64,000 bases of DNA. It comes from Corella eumyota (lineage: Eukaryota > Chordata > Ascidiacea > Phlebobranchia > Corellidae). The stretch spans positions 1,798,001 through 1,862,000 of the forward strand of contig OY720103.1 in the NCBI GenBank assembly GCA_963082875.1, written 5' to 3'. Below the pieces are notes generated by a model. The model was not told where the DNA came from. It saw only the letters and a list, made by a program, of their open reading frames with translations, and searched no databases. Shown here in pieces: positions 11,650-23,035 of the stretch (position 1 is its first letter; each line of letters begins with the position of its first letter). The position numbers and the translations under genes are program-made.

Positions 11650-14600
11650 TAGATGACAACTTCGTGGAGCCGACGGATCTGATGATGATGATAAAATGGG
11701 GTAAAGAGAAAATAGGAAACCTATAGTCCCTTGACCAACCAGGTAAAATGTTAACTAATTAATTAATATTTTTTCTATTTTGACATATATAACTGCTTTC
11801 CAGCATTCTTATTAAGGTTTCAGACGACGATTTTGTGAAGCTGAAGGATTTAATGAGGAATAAAGAACAACATCTGGAGGATCTGATGATGATTTCATGA
11901 AAAATAAAGAAACTTTTGGAGGATCTAATGAGGAATCGAGAAAGATAGATAACATGTAGTCTTCTGAAAAACAAGGTAATCTGTTAACCAATTTTAATTT
12001 TTAATTAGACATATAGATAACTGCTTTTTAGCTTTCATTTTAAGGTTTCAGATTTCAGATGACGATCTTGTGAACCTGAAGGATCTGTTGAGGAATAGAG
12101 GAACATCTGGAGGATCTGATGATTATTTCATGAAGAATAAAGGAGCATCTGCAGGATCTAATGAGGAATCGAGAAAGATAGGTAACATAAAGTCTTCTGA
12201 ACAACAAGGTAATATGTTAACCAATTTTAATTTTTAATTAGACATAAATAACTGCTTTTTAGCTTTCTTTTTAAGGTTTTAGATTTCAGATGACGATCTC
12301 GTGAACCTGGAGGAGCTGATGAGGAATAGAGGAACATCTGAAGGATCTAATGGTAATTTCATAAGAAATAAAGGAACATCTGGAGGATCTAATGAGGAAT
12401 CGAGAAAGATAAGTAACATGTAGTCTTTTGAACAACAAGGTAATATTTTAAATAATTTTAATTTTTAATTAGACATATATAACTGCTTTTTAGCTTTCTT
12501 TTTAAGGTTTCAGATTTCAGATGACGATTTCGTGAACCTGGAGGATCTGATGAGGAACAGAGGAACATCTGGAGGATTTGATGATTATTTCATGAAAAAT
12601 AAAGGAACATCTGGAGGATGTAATAAGGAATCGAGAAAGATAGGTAACATGTAGTCTTCTGAACAACAAGGTAATATGTTTACCAATTTTAATTTTTAAT
12701 TAGACATAAATAACTGCTTTTTAGCTTTCTTTTTAAGGTTTTAGGTTTCAGATGACGATCTCGTGAACCTGAAGGATCTGATGAGGAATAGAGGAACATC
12801 TGGAGGATCTAAAGGTGATTTCATAAGAAATAAAGGAACATCTTGAGGATCTAATGAGGAATCGAGAAAGATAAGTAACATGTAGTCTTCTGAACAACAA
12901 GGTAATATGTTAACCAATTTTAATTTTTAATTAGACATAAATAACTGCTTTTTAGCTTTCTTTTTAAGGTTTTAGATTTCAGATGATGATCTCGTGAACC
13001 TGGAGGATCTGATGAGGAATAGAGGAACATTTAGAGGATCTGATGATGAATTCATAAAAAATGAAGGAACATCTGAAGGATGTCATGAGGAATCGAGAAA
13101 GATAGGTAACATGTAGTTTTCTGAACAACAAGGTAATATTTTAACTAATTTTAATTTTTAATTAGACATATATAACTGCTTTTTAGCTTTCTTTTTAAAG
13201 TTTTAGATTTCAGATGACGACCTCGTGAACCTGGCGGATTTGATGAGGAATAGAGGAACACAAGGAGGATTTAATGATGATTTCATGAAAAATGAAGGAG
13301 CATCTGGAGGATCTAATGAGGAATCTAGAAAGATAGGTAACATGTAGTCTTCTAAACAACAAGGTAATATGTTAACCAATTTTGATTTTTAATTAGACAT
13401 AAATAACTGCTTTTTAGCTTTTTTTTAAGGTTTTAGATTTCAGATGACGATCTCGTGAACCTAGAGGATCTGATGAGGAAAGGAGGAACATCTAGAGGAT
13501 CTGATGATGATTTCATGATAAATGAAGGAACATCTGGAGGATCTAATGAGAAATCGAGAAAGATAAGTAGCATGTAGTCTTCTAAACAACAAGGTAATAT
13601 GTTAACCAATTTTAATTTTTAATTAGACATAGGTAACTGCTTTTTAGCTTTTTTTTAAGGTTTCAGATTTCAGATGGCGATCTCGTGAACCTGGAGGGTC
13701 TGATGAGGAATAGAGAAACATCTAGAGGATCTGAGGATGAATTCATGAAAAATGAAGGAACATCTAGAGGATGTAAAGAGGAATCGAGAAAGATAGGTAA
13801 CATGTAGTCTTCTGAACAACAAGGTAATATTTTAACTAATTTTAATTTTTAATTAGACATATATAACTGCTTTTTAGCTTTCTTTTTAAGGTTTTAGATT
13901 TCAGATGACGAACTCGTGAACCTGGCGGATCTGATGAGGAGTAGAGGAACACATGGAGGATTTAATGATGATTTCATGAAAAATGAAGGAACATCTCGAG
14001 GATCTAATGAGGAATTAAGAGAGATAAGTAAAATGTAGTCTTCCGAACAACAAGGTAATCTAATCTGTTAACTAATTTTAATTTTTAATTAGACATAGGT
14101 AACTGCTTTTTAGCTTTTTTTTAAGGTTTCAGATTTCAGATGGCGATCCCGTGAACCTGGAGGATCTGAAAAAGAATAGAGGAACATCTGGAGGATCTGA
14201 TGATGATTTCATGAAGAATGAATGAACATCTGGAGGATCTAATGAGGAATCGAGAAAGATAGGTAACATGTAGTCTTCTGAACAACAAGGTAATATTTTA
14301 ACCAATTTTAATTTTTAATTAGACATACATAACTGCTTTTTGGCTTTTTTTTTTGAGGTTTTAGATTTCAGATGGCGATCTCGTGAACCTGAAGGATCTG
14401 ATGAGGAATAGAGGAACATCTGGAGGATCTGATGATGATTTCATGAAGAATGAATGAACATCTGGAGGATCTAATGAGGAATCGAGAAAGATAGGTAACA
14501 TGTAGTCTTCTGAACAACAAGGTAATATTTTAACTAATTTTAATTTTTAATTAGACATATATAGCTGCTTTTTAGCTTTTTTTTAAGGTTTTAGATTTCA

Positions 14601-17510
14601 GATGACGACCTCGTGAACCTGGCAGATCTGATGAGGAATAGAGGAACACATGGAGGATTTAATGATGATTTCATGAAAAATGAAGGAACATCTCGAGGAT
14701 CTAATGAGGAGTTAAGAAAGATAAGTAAAATGTAGTCTTCCGACCAACAAGGTAATCTGTTAACCAATTTTAATTTTTAATTAGACATAGGTAATTGGTT
14801 TTTAGCTTTTTTTTAAGGTTTCAGATTTCAGATGGCGATCTCGTGAACCTGGAGGATCTGTTGAGAAATAGAGGAACATCTGGAGGATCTGATGATGATT
14901 TCATGAAGAATGAATGAACATCTGGAGGAACTAATGAGGAATCGAGAAAGATAGGTAACATGTAGTCTTCTGAACAACAAGGTAATATTTTAACTAATTT
15001 TATTTTTTAATTAGACATATATAACTGCTTTTTAGCTTTCTTTTTAAGGTTTTAGATTTCAGATGACGATATCGTGAACCTGGAGGATCTGATGAGGAAT
15101 AGAGGAACATCTGGAGGATCTGATGATGATTTCATAAGGAATAAAGGAACATTTGCAGGATCTAATGAGGAATCAAGAAAGATAGGTAACATGTAGTCTT
15201 CTGAACAACAAGGTAATATTTTAACTTATTTTTATTTTTAATTAGACATATATAACTGCTTTTTAGCATTTTCTTTAAGGTTTTAGATTTCAGATGACGA
15301 CCTTGTGAACCTGGCGGACCTGATGAGGAATAGAGGAAAACATGGAGGATTTAATGATGATTTCATGAAGAATGAAGGAACATCTGGAGGATGTAATAAG
15401 GAATCGAGAAAGATAGGTAACATGTAGTCTTCTGAACAACAAGGTAATATTTTAACTAATTCTAATTTTTAATTAGACATAAATAACTGCTTTTTAGCTT
15501 TCTTTTTAAGGTTTTAGATTCCAGATGACGATCTCGTGAACCTGGAGGATCTGATGTGGAATAGAGGAACATCTAGAGGATCTGATGATGAATTCATGAA
15601 AAATGAAGGAACATCTGGAGGATGTAATAAGGAATCGAGAATGATAGGTAACATGTAGTCTTCTGAACAACAAGGTAATATTTTAACTAATTTTAATTTT
15701 TAATTAGACATACATAACTGCTTTTTAGCTTTTTTTTTAAGGTTTTGGATTTCAGATGACGACTTTGTGAACCTGGCGGATTTGATGAGGAATAAAGGAA
15801 CACATAGAGGATTTAATGATGAATTCATGAAAAATGAAGGAACATCTGTAGGAGCTAATGAGGAATCGAGAAAGATAGGTAACATGTAGTCTTCTGAACA
15901 ACAAGGTAATATTTTAACTAATTTTAATTTTTAATTAGACATACATAACTGCTTTTTAGCTTTTTTTTTAAGGTTTTAGATTTCAGATGACGACTTTGTG
16001 AACCTGGCGGATTTGATGAGGAATAAAGGAACACATAGAGGATTTAATGATGATTTCATGAAAAATGAAGGAACATCTCGAGGATCTAATGAGGAGTTAA
16101 GAAAGATAAGTAAAATGTAGTCTTCCGACCAACAAGGTAATCTGTTAACCAATTTTAATTTTTAATTAGACATATAGATAACTGCTTTTTAGCTTTCATT
16201 TTAAGGTTTCAGATTTCAGATGGCGATCTCGTGAACCTGGAGGATCTGTTGAGGAATAGAGGAACATCTGGAGGATCTGATGATGAATTCATGAAGAATG
16301 AGCAAACATCTGAAGGATCTAATGAGGAATCGAGAAAGATAGGTAACATGTAGTCTTCTGAACAACAAGGTAATATTTTAACTAATTTTATTTTTTAATT
16401 AGACATAAATAACTGCTTTTTAGCTTTTTTTTAAGGTTTTAGATTTCAGATGACGATATTGTGAACCTGGAGGATCTGATGAGGAATAGAGGAACATCTG
16501 GAGGATCTGATGATGATTTCATAAGGAATAAAGGAACATCTGCAGGATCTAATGAGGAATCAAGAAAGATAGGTAACATGTAGTCTTCTGAACAACAAGG
16601 TAATATTTTAACTAATTTTAATTTTTAATTAGAAATATATAACTGCTTTTTAGCTTTCTTTTTAAGGTTTTAGATTTCAGATGACGATATCGTGAACCTG
16701 GAGGATCTGATGAGGAATAGAGGAACATCTGGAGGATCTGATGATGATTTCATAAGGAATAAAGGAACATCTGCAGGATCTAATGAGGAATCAAGAAAGA
16801 TAGGTAACATGTAGTCTTCTGAACAACAAGGTAATATTTTAACTAATTTTAATTTTTAATTAGAAATATATAACTGCTTTTTAGCTTTCTTTTTAAGGTT
16901 TTAGATTTCAGATGACGATATCGTGAACCTGGAGGATCTGATGAGGAATAGAGGAACATCTGGAGGATCTGATGATGATTTCATAAGGAATAAAGGAACA
17001 TCTGCAGGATCTAATGAGGGATCGAGAAAGATAGGTAACATAAAGACTTCTGAACAACAAGGTAATATGTTAACCAATTTTAATTTTTAATTAGACATAT
17101 ATAACTGCTTTTTAGCTTTCTTTTTAAGGTTTTAGATTTCAGATGACGATCTCGTGAACCTGGAGGATCTGATGAGGAATAGAGGAACATCTAGAGAATA
17201 TGATGATGAATTCATGAAAAATGAAGGAACATCTGTAGGAGCTAATGAGGAATCGAGAAAGATAGGTAACATGTAGTCTTCTGAACAACAAGGTAATATT
17301 TTAACTAATTTTAATTTTTAATTAGACTTAGATAACTGCTTTTTAGCTTTCTTTTTAAGGTTTTAGATTTTAGATGACGATCTCGTGAACCTGGAGAATG
17401 CAATAAGGAATAAAAGAACATCTGGAGGATCTGATAATAATTTGATGAAGAATAGAGGAACATCTGGAGGATCTGATGATGATCTGATAAGAGAGGTAGT
17501 TGTTAATTGA
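11650..17510 (+). repeat. ~230-bp tandem array, each unit an exon-like block plus intron-like spacer
   Basis: Two degenerate units (about 11650 and 11824) precede 23 regular units and a diverged last one. Exon-like blocks start at 12059, 12290, 12521, 12752, 12983, 13214, 13444, 13674, 13905, 14140, 14372, 14602, 14832, 15063, 15294, 15525, 15756, 15987, 16220, 16450, 16681, 16912, 17143 and 17374. Each of the first 23 is exactly 123 nt, preceded by AG and followed by GT. The spacers are 107-112 nt and vary mainly in T runs. A trimeric higher-order period of about 693 bp is visible at 13.2-15.3 kb, and units at 16450, 16681 and 16912 are nearly identical, implying recent amplification. Some units carry an in-frame TGA (those at 12752, 14140, 14372, 14832). 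Confidence 0.92.
12059..17510 (+). CDS. Candidate repeat-exon gene: 23 cassette exons plus terminal exon
   Basis: If the AG/GT borders are used, every block is a phase-1/phase-1 exon of 41 codons, so exons can be added or skipped without changing frame. The consensus peptide begins DDLVNLEDLMRNRGTSGGS and continues with DDDFMKNKGTSGGSNEESRKI. It holds two halves, each with GTSGGS, 14 codons apart, and is hydrophilic. Joined, the blocks would give about 940 residues. The last block (17374-17510) departs from the consensus, lacks the usual donor position and runs to TGA (DDDLIREVVVN). AATAAA follows at 17582-17587. No first exon, signal peptide or known domain was found. Four blocks contain TGA, so this may be a decaying gene, a gene whose bad exons are skipped, or an exon-derived satellite. 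No function is assigned. Confidence 0.35.
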
Positions 17511-18000
17511 GGTTTTAATAAGTTGTGAAAAGAAGAACAAAAAGGTGATTTCTTTAACATACAGTAAGATATTTGTTTTTTAATAAATATATATGTATAT
17601 TAAATTAATAATAACATTAGTTATAATTTTTGAGTGTACATCTTTCTATATGCATTTTCCCTAATAAAAGTCCTACACCCTAACTCTAAAGGCAAAGGCC
17701 TCAGCTTGTCAAATTTGAGGTGTTGTTGATTACAGATATATACTAAAAATTACCAATTATTAGGATCAGCCTAGTTGTGTTAGGCGGGTCGTCAATCTTG
17801 CGTTCAATCTAATTCGTGCGCGTGTTGCAACATACGCTTCGTTGGTCGCTTTAGTTTGCGTCGCGTTCGTTGTTCGTCGCTTACGTCGTTCGTCGCTTTT
17901 TCTCGTTCGTTGTTCGTCGCTTTCGTCGTTCGCTTCGACTTAAACGTCAGTTTACGCCGCTTCAGTTTACACGTCAGTTTGCGTCTCTTTAGTTGTCGTA
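17511..18000 (+). repeat. Right copy of array-flanking direct repeat
   Basis: After the stop of the last unit come AAAAAGGTGATTTCTT, AATAAA (17582-17587), CCTACACCCTAACTC, GATCAGCCTAGTTG, GGCGGGTCGTCA and TCGTGCGCGTGTTGCAACA (from 17814), then a CGTCG-type minisatellite to about 18000. Order and spacing match the copy at 10.99-11.64 kb, so the array lies between two direct repeats. Confidence 0.75.
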
Positions 18001-18480
18001 GCTATATTACTATCCGCTAGATGGAGATCTGTAGACGTCAAAGTCGACCGCTAGTTGGCGTACTAGAGTGCGAGCAGCTGGGATCTACATGCCTGCTATT
18101 TGATTTGTTAGCTATTTGTTTATCAGTTACCTACTATTGATAAGTAGGCTACTATTTTGTGTATTGTATTTGTTTAATGACTTGTTGGTTGGTGTTTTAA
18201 TTTTATTTTAATGACCTTACAATTTGTTTGTTTATTTTAATAATTTTTTTCAATTATTTTCTAATATTATCCTTTTTTTTTAATAAAAGTTTGGTATTCA
18301 TGCAGTAAATACGTATAACTAAATTATTCATTTTGTATATTTTTAATTAAATTAAACAACCGTACCAAATAACATATTTAATTCTTATCAATTTTTTTCG
18401 AGGTCATTTTGTCTACATAGGTTTAATGCAATTTAGTGTTTCGGATTAGGTTACACTTCGATGATGTCACCCTCTGATGA
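18001..18480. other. AT-rich spacer between repeat blocks
   Basis: No gene is seen. A TGATGATGTCACC doublet near 18460-18490 leads into the orphan array unit. Confidence 0.4.
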
Positions 18481-18486
18481 TGTCAC

Positions 18487-18620
18487 CTTTTGAATCGAGA
18501 AAGATAGGTAACATATAGTCTTCTAAACGACAAGGTAATATGTTCACTATTTTTTTTTTGTAATTAGAAATAGATAACTGCTTTCCAGCTTTTTTTTAAG
18601 GTTTCAGATGACGATGTTGC
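18487..18620 (+). repeat. Orphan unit of the 230-bp array, fused to the next minisatellite
   Basis: The end of an array block (GAATCGAGAAAGATAG then GTAACAT), its spacer (AGTCTTCTAAAC, AACTGCTTTCCAGC) and the next acceptor (TTTCAG) are all recognisable. The following block starts ATGACGAT like the others and then turns into GTTGCTAC repeats. Confidence 0.8.
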
Positions 18621-20990
18621 TACTACCTTCTAATGATGTTGCTACCCCTTGTGTCCCGATGACGTTGATACCACTTTCTGATGTTGTTGCTACCCCTTAC
18701 TAATGATGTTGTTACCCCAAATGATGCCGTTACCCCCCTAATACCTTTGCTACCACTTTCCGAAGATGTTGCTACCCGACGATAATTTTTCTTCCACTTT
18801 CTAATGATGTTGCTAACCCCAACCCCCCCCCCCCTGCGTCCTGATGATGTTGCTACCCCTACCTGATGATGTTGCTACCCCTACCTGATGATGTTGCTAC
18901 CCTTACCTGATGATGTTGCTACCCCTACCTGATGATGTTGTTACCCTAAACGATGCCGCTACCCCCCAATAATGTTGTTACCCCCTGATAATTTTTCTTC
19001 CACTTTTCAATGATGTTGTTGCCCTTACATAATGTCGCTACCCCCTGAAAATGTTGTTAACACCTTATGGTTATGTTGCTACCAAAAATATTGTTGCTGC
19101 CTCTATTGATGTTCATACCCCAGATAATGTTGTTGCCTTTTGATGATGTTGTTACCCTCCAGAAAATTTTTCTTTCACTTTCCAATGACGCTGTTACCCC
19201 CCTGTGTCTCGATGATGTTGATAACACTTTCTAATGATGTTGCTACCCCTCGCTGATGATGTTGTTACCCCCAATGATGCCGCTACCCCCTAATACCTTT
19301 GCAACCACTTTCCGATGATGTTGCCACCCCTTGATAATTTTTCTTCCATTTTCTAATGATGTTGCTACGCTCCCCACCCACGTAGAGAGAATGTTGCTAC
19401 CTCTAATAATGTTACTACCACCTTCTAATGATGTTGCTATCCTCCTGTGTTCCAATAATGTTGCTACCACTTTCTGATGATGTTGCTCTACCCCTCCATG
19501 GTGATGTTGCTACCCCCCAATTCTGTTGCTACCACTTTCCGGTTATGTTGCTACCGCCCGATAATTTTTCTTCCACTTTCCAATGATGTTTTTGCCCTCG
19601 CATAATGTCGCTACCCCCTGAAAATGTTGTTACCACCTTATGGTTATGATGTTACCTTTAATGATGTTGCTACTACCTATAATGATGTTGTTGCCTTCTG
19701 ATGATAATGATGTTGTTGCTTGCTGATGATGTTGTTGCCCGCCAATGATGTTGCTACCCCCCCAATAATGTTGCTACCCCTACCTGATGATGTTGCTACT
19801 CCTACCTGATGATGTTGCTACTCCAAACTGATGATGTTGCTACCCCTACCTGATAATGTTGCTATCCCTACCTGATGATGTTGCTACCCCTACCTGATGA
19901 TGTTGCTACCCCTACCTGATGATGTTGCTACCCCTACCTGATGATGTTGCTACCCCTACCTGATGATGTTGCTACCCCTACCTGATGATGTTGCTACCCC
20001 TACCTGATAATGTTGCTACCCCTACCTGATGATGTTGCAACCCCTTCCTGATGATGTTGCTACCCCTACCTGATGATGTTGCTACCCCTACCTGATGATG
20101 TTGCTACCCCTACCTGATGATGTTGTTACCCCAAATGATGCCGCTACCCCCCAATAATGTTGTTACCCCCTGATAATTTTTCTTCCACTTTTCAATGATG
20201 TTGTTGCCCTCACATAATGTCGCTACCCCCTGAAAATGTTGTTACCACCTTATGGTTATGTTGCTACCTACCGATATTGTTGCTGCCTCTATTGATGTTG
20301 CTACCCCAGATGATGTTGTTGCCTTCTGATGATGTTGTTACCCGCCGATGATTTTCCTACCCCTCGATGATGTTGCTACCCCTACCTGATGATGTTGTTA
20401 CCCTAAACGATGCCGCTACCCCCCAATAATGTTGTTACCCCCCGATAATTTTTCTTTCACTTTCCAATGATGTTGTTGCCCTCAAATAATGTCGCTTTCC
20501 CCTGAAAATGTTGTTACCACCTTATGGTTATGTTGCTACCTACCAATATTGTTGCTGCCTTTAATGATGTTGCTACTACCTTCCGATGATGTTGCTACCC
20601 CAGATGATGCCTTTTGATGATGTTGTAAATGATGATGTTGTTACCTTCCAGAAATTTTTACTTTCCAATGATGTTGCTACCCCCCGCGTCCCGATGATGT
20701 TGATACAACTTTCTGATAATGTTGCTACCACTTTCCGATAAAGTCACTACCCCCCCAATGATGTTGCTACCACTTTCCAATGATAATGCTACAACTTTTT
20801 GATGATGTTGCAACCATTTTCTGATAATGTTGCTACCCATTATGATGTTGTCACCACTTTCTGATGATGTTGCTACAACTTTTTGATGATGTTGCAACCA
20901 TTTTCTGATAATGTTGCTACCCATTATGATGTTGTCACCACTTTCTGATGATGTTGCTACAACTTCCCAATGATGTTTGCCAAGTTGAGA
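18610..20990. repeat. Minisatellite, GATGATGTTGCTACC family (17-22 bp units)
   Basis: About 2.4 kb of variants of GATGATGTTGCTACCCC. Two runs are nearly perfect 22-mers (GATGATGTTGCTACCCCTACCT): about five copies at 18840-18945 and about fifteen at 19777-20120. A longer block (ATGCCGCTACCCCCCAATAA, AATTTTTCTTCCACTTT, ATAATGTCGCTACC, CTTATGGTTATG) recurs near 18.95, 19.57, 20.13 and 20.40 kb, showing higher-order duplication. Minus-strand open frames here (GSNIIRKW-type repeats) are by-products of the repeat. Confidence 0.92.
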
Positions 20991-21059
20991 CTTTCGTTCA
21001 ATAATGTGACCAGTTCGTGCTTTTCTACTAGAGCTATATTGGGGTTATATTATACGAAT

Positions 21060-22130
21060 TATTTATTTATTAATATTGTTTTTTTCGTATCTGTGGTCAA
21101 TATTATTTATATTTAAGCCTTATTTTCCTGATTTTTTTTGTCGATCATTTTTACATTTTTAGTCTCTTTTTTTATTCTTTTTTATTGTCAATATTAATTA
21201 TGTTTTTAGCAATATTTTTTTGAAATTTCTTTCTGTTGTCGATATTATTTATGTTTTTAGCCTTATAATTTTTATATTGTTTATGTTTTTAGCCTTATTT
21301 TTTTCGTATTTCTTTTTGTTGTCGATATTATTTATGTTTTTAGCCTTAATTTTACACATTCTTTTCTGTTGTCGATATTATTTATGTTCTTAGCCTTAAT
21401 TTCATCTATTTTTTTCTGTTATTGATATTATTTGTGTTTTTAGCCTTAATTTTACGTTTTTTTTTTTGTTATTGATATTATTTATGTTCTCAGCCTTATT
21501 TTTTTCTATTTCTTTCTATTGTCGATATTATTTATGTTTTTAGCCTTATTTATTTCGTATTTCTTTCTGATGTCGATATTATTTATGTTTTTAGACTTAA
21601 TTTCACGTACTTTTCATGTTATTAATATTAATTGTGTTCTATGCCTTATTTTTTATGTATTCTTGTCTGTTGTCGATATTATTTATGTTTTTAGCCTTAA
21701 TTTCACGTACTCTTTTCTGTTATCGATATTATTTGTGTTCTCAGCCTTATTTTTTTTTGTATTTCTTTCTGTTGTCGATATTATTTATGTTTTTAGACTT
21801 AATTTCACGTACTCTTTTCTGTTATCGATATTATTTGTGTTCTAAGCCTTATTTTTTTTCTATTTCTTTCTGTTGTCGATATTATTTATGTTCTTAGCCT
21901 TATTTATTTCGTATTTTTTTTTGTTGTCGATAATTTTTATGTTTTTAGCCTTATTTTTTTCATATTTCTTTTTGTTGTCGATATTATTTATGTTCTTAGC
22001 GTTATTTATTTCATATTTCTTTCTGTTGTCGATATTATTTATGTTTTTAGCCTTATTTTCACGTATTCTTTTCTGTTGTCGATATTATTTATGTTTTTAG
22101 ACTTATTTTTTTCCTTTATTTTGATATTAT
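21060..22130. repeat. ~50-bp pyrimidine-rich tandem array
   Basis: About twenty units of roughly 50-53 bp built on TTCTGTTGTCGATATTATTT and ATGTTTTTAGCCTTA, separated by T-rich stretches. Overlapping plus-strand frames translate into hydrophobic repeats such as FLLSILFMFLALF, but unit length and frame drift, so coding is unlikely. Confidence 0.9.
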
Positions 22131-22685
22131 TAATAAATTTTGTTTAACAAAATTTCATATCCTTTTTTTAATGACATAAACCTATTTAGTGACGTAATCG
22201 GGTTATAACGTTACTGCTTTTAAAGTAGATAAGTACAGTAGAGTAGTGGGGATAAATTTAATATTCCTCTTTTATTTACGCTACTGGTTGTTTAAGCTCA
22301 AAGAATTGTGATGCTTATTGTATTAAAGCGTATAACTTTTTTATTTTTAACAACAGCATTGTGTAATTTATTATTAGTTGAATTTCCTCTTTTTTAAACC
22401 TTTTATATTTCGGTTGGGTTTTGCCTGGGTGCTTTAGTTTATCTTGGAATACATGAATACACTTCAGCATTGAGGAAATTATTTAGATTTAACGTTTCAA
22501 TAGTTTAACTTGCTCACAATTTTATTTCTTGTTTATGCATCACGTCCTTTACCCAACAATTAGCTCTTGGTTGCAGTTTGTAAGTTTTAAATTAAAGATT
22601 ATCTACATGAGTAAGATTTATTTTCATAAGATTTTTTATTTGTCTAATAAAAGGGTTTGTACGTAAATAAAATTCCTTTACTAGT
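22131..22685. other. AT-rich spacer after the third array
   Basis: No gene or repeat structure is seen apart from general AT richness. Confidence 0.4.
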
Positions 22686-22689
22686 TCGA

Positions 22690-22952
22690 TGTTACCACTG
22701 GCTAAAAACGGCTTTACTACATAAGGTTTTGGGTTCGATTTTTAATGCTGTTATGCTCTTGAGTAGGGCACCATAAACGGTAACTTTTGCTAAGCCAACA
22801 TCTTACACCCAGTAAAATTATTGGCAATTAGAATCAATATTATTCTAAACTGTCAGAGTCAACTTGAGACTGGGTTAGTGTAATACATGTTACTCTATGT
22901 TTAGGCCGTAAAGTTGTCCATTCCACATTGAGGATGATTAAATACAAAAAAA
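22690..22952 (+). mobile_element. tRNA-derived SINE, diverged copy
   Basis: This aligns with the element at 1905-2184: a B-box-like GGGTTCGATTTTT near 22731, CTCTTGAGTAGGGC, AACTGTCAGAGTCAACTTGAG, ACTGGGTTAGTGTAA and a closing A-rich tail (AATACAAAAAAATG). The tRNA-like head is worn. It sits just before the P450 remnant. Confidence 0.75.
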
Positions 22953-23035
22953 TGATTTATTAAATTTGTATTGTTTACAGTTCTATTTGTTTTCTCTGCG
23001 TGGTTAAAAATTTATTTAAAATAAAAATATTTGAA

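Noticed and set aside
11349-20924. Minus-strand open frames inside the satellite arrays (e.g. 11349-11564, 15700-15885, 17363-17560, 19243-19470, 20658-20924)
   Set aside because: They follow the repeat period, have no splice or start context, and their frame changes with unit length. They are shadows of repeats; for the cassette array the plus-strand frame fits much better.
11650-22130. CRISPR-like repeat-spacer structure
   Set aside because: Spacers between repeats are themselves repeated, the unit sizes do not fit, and the genome is eukaryotic; these are tandem satellites.
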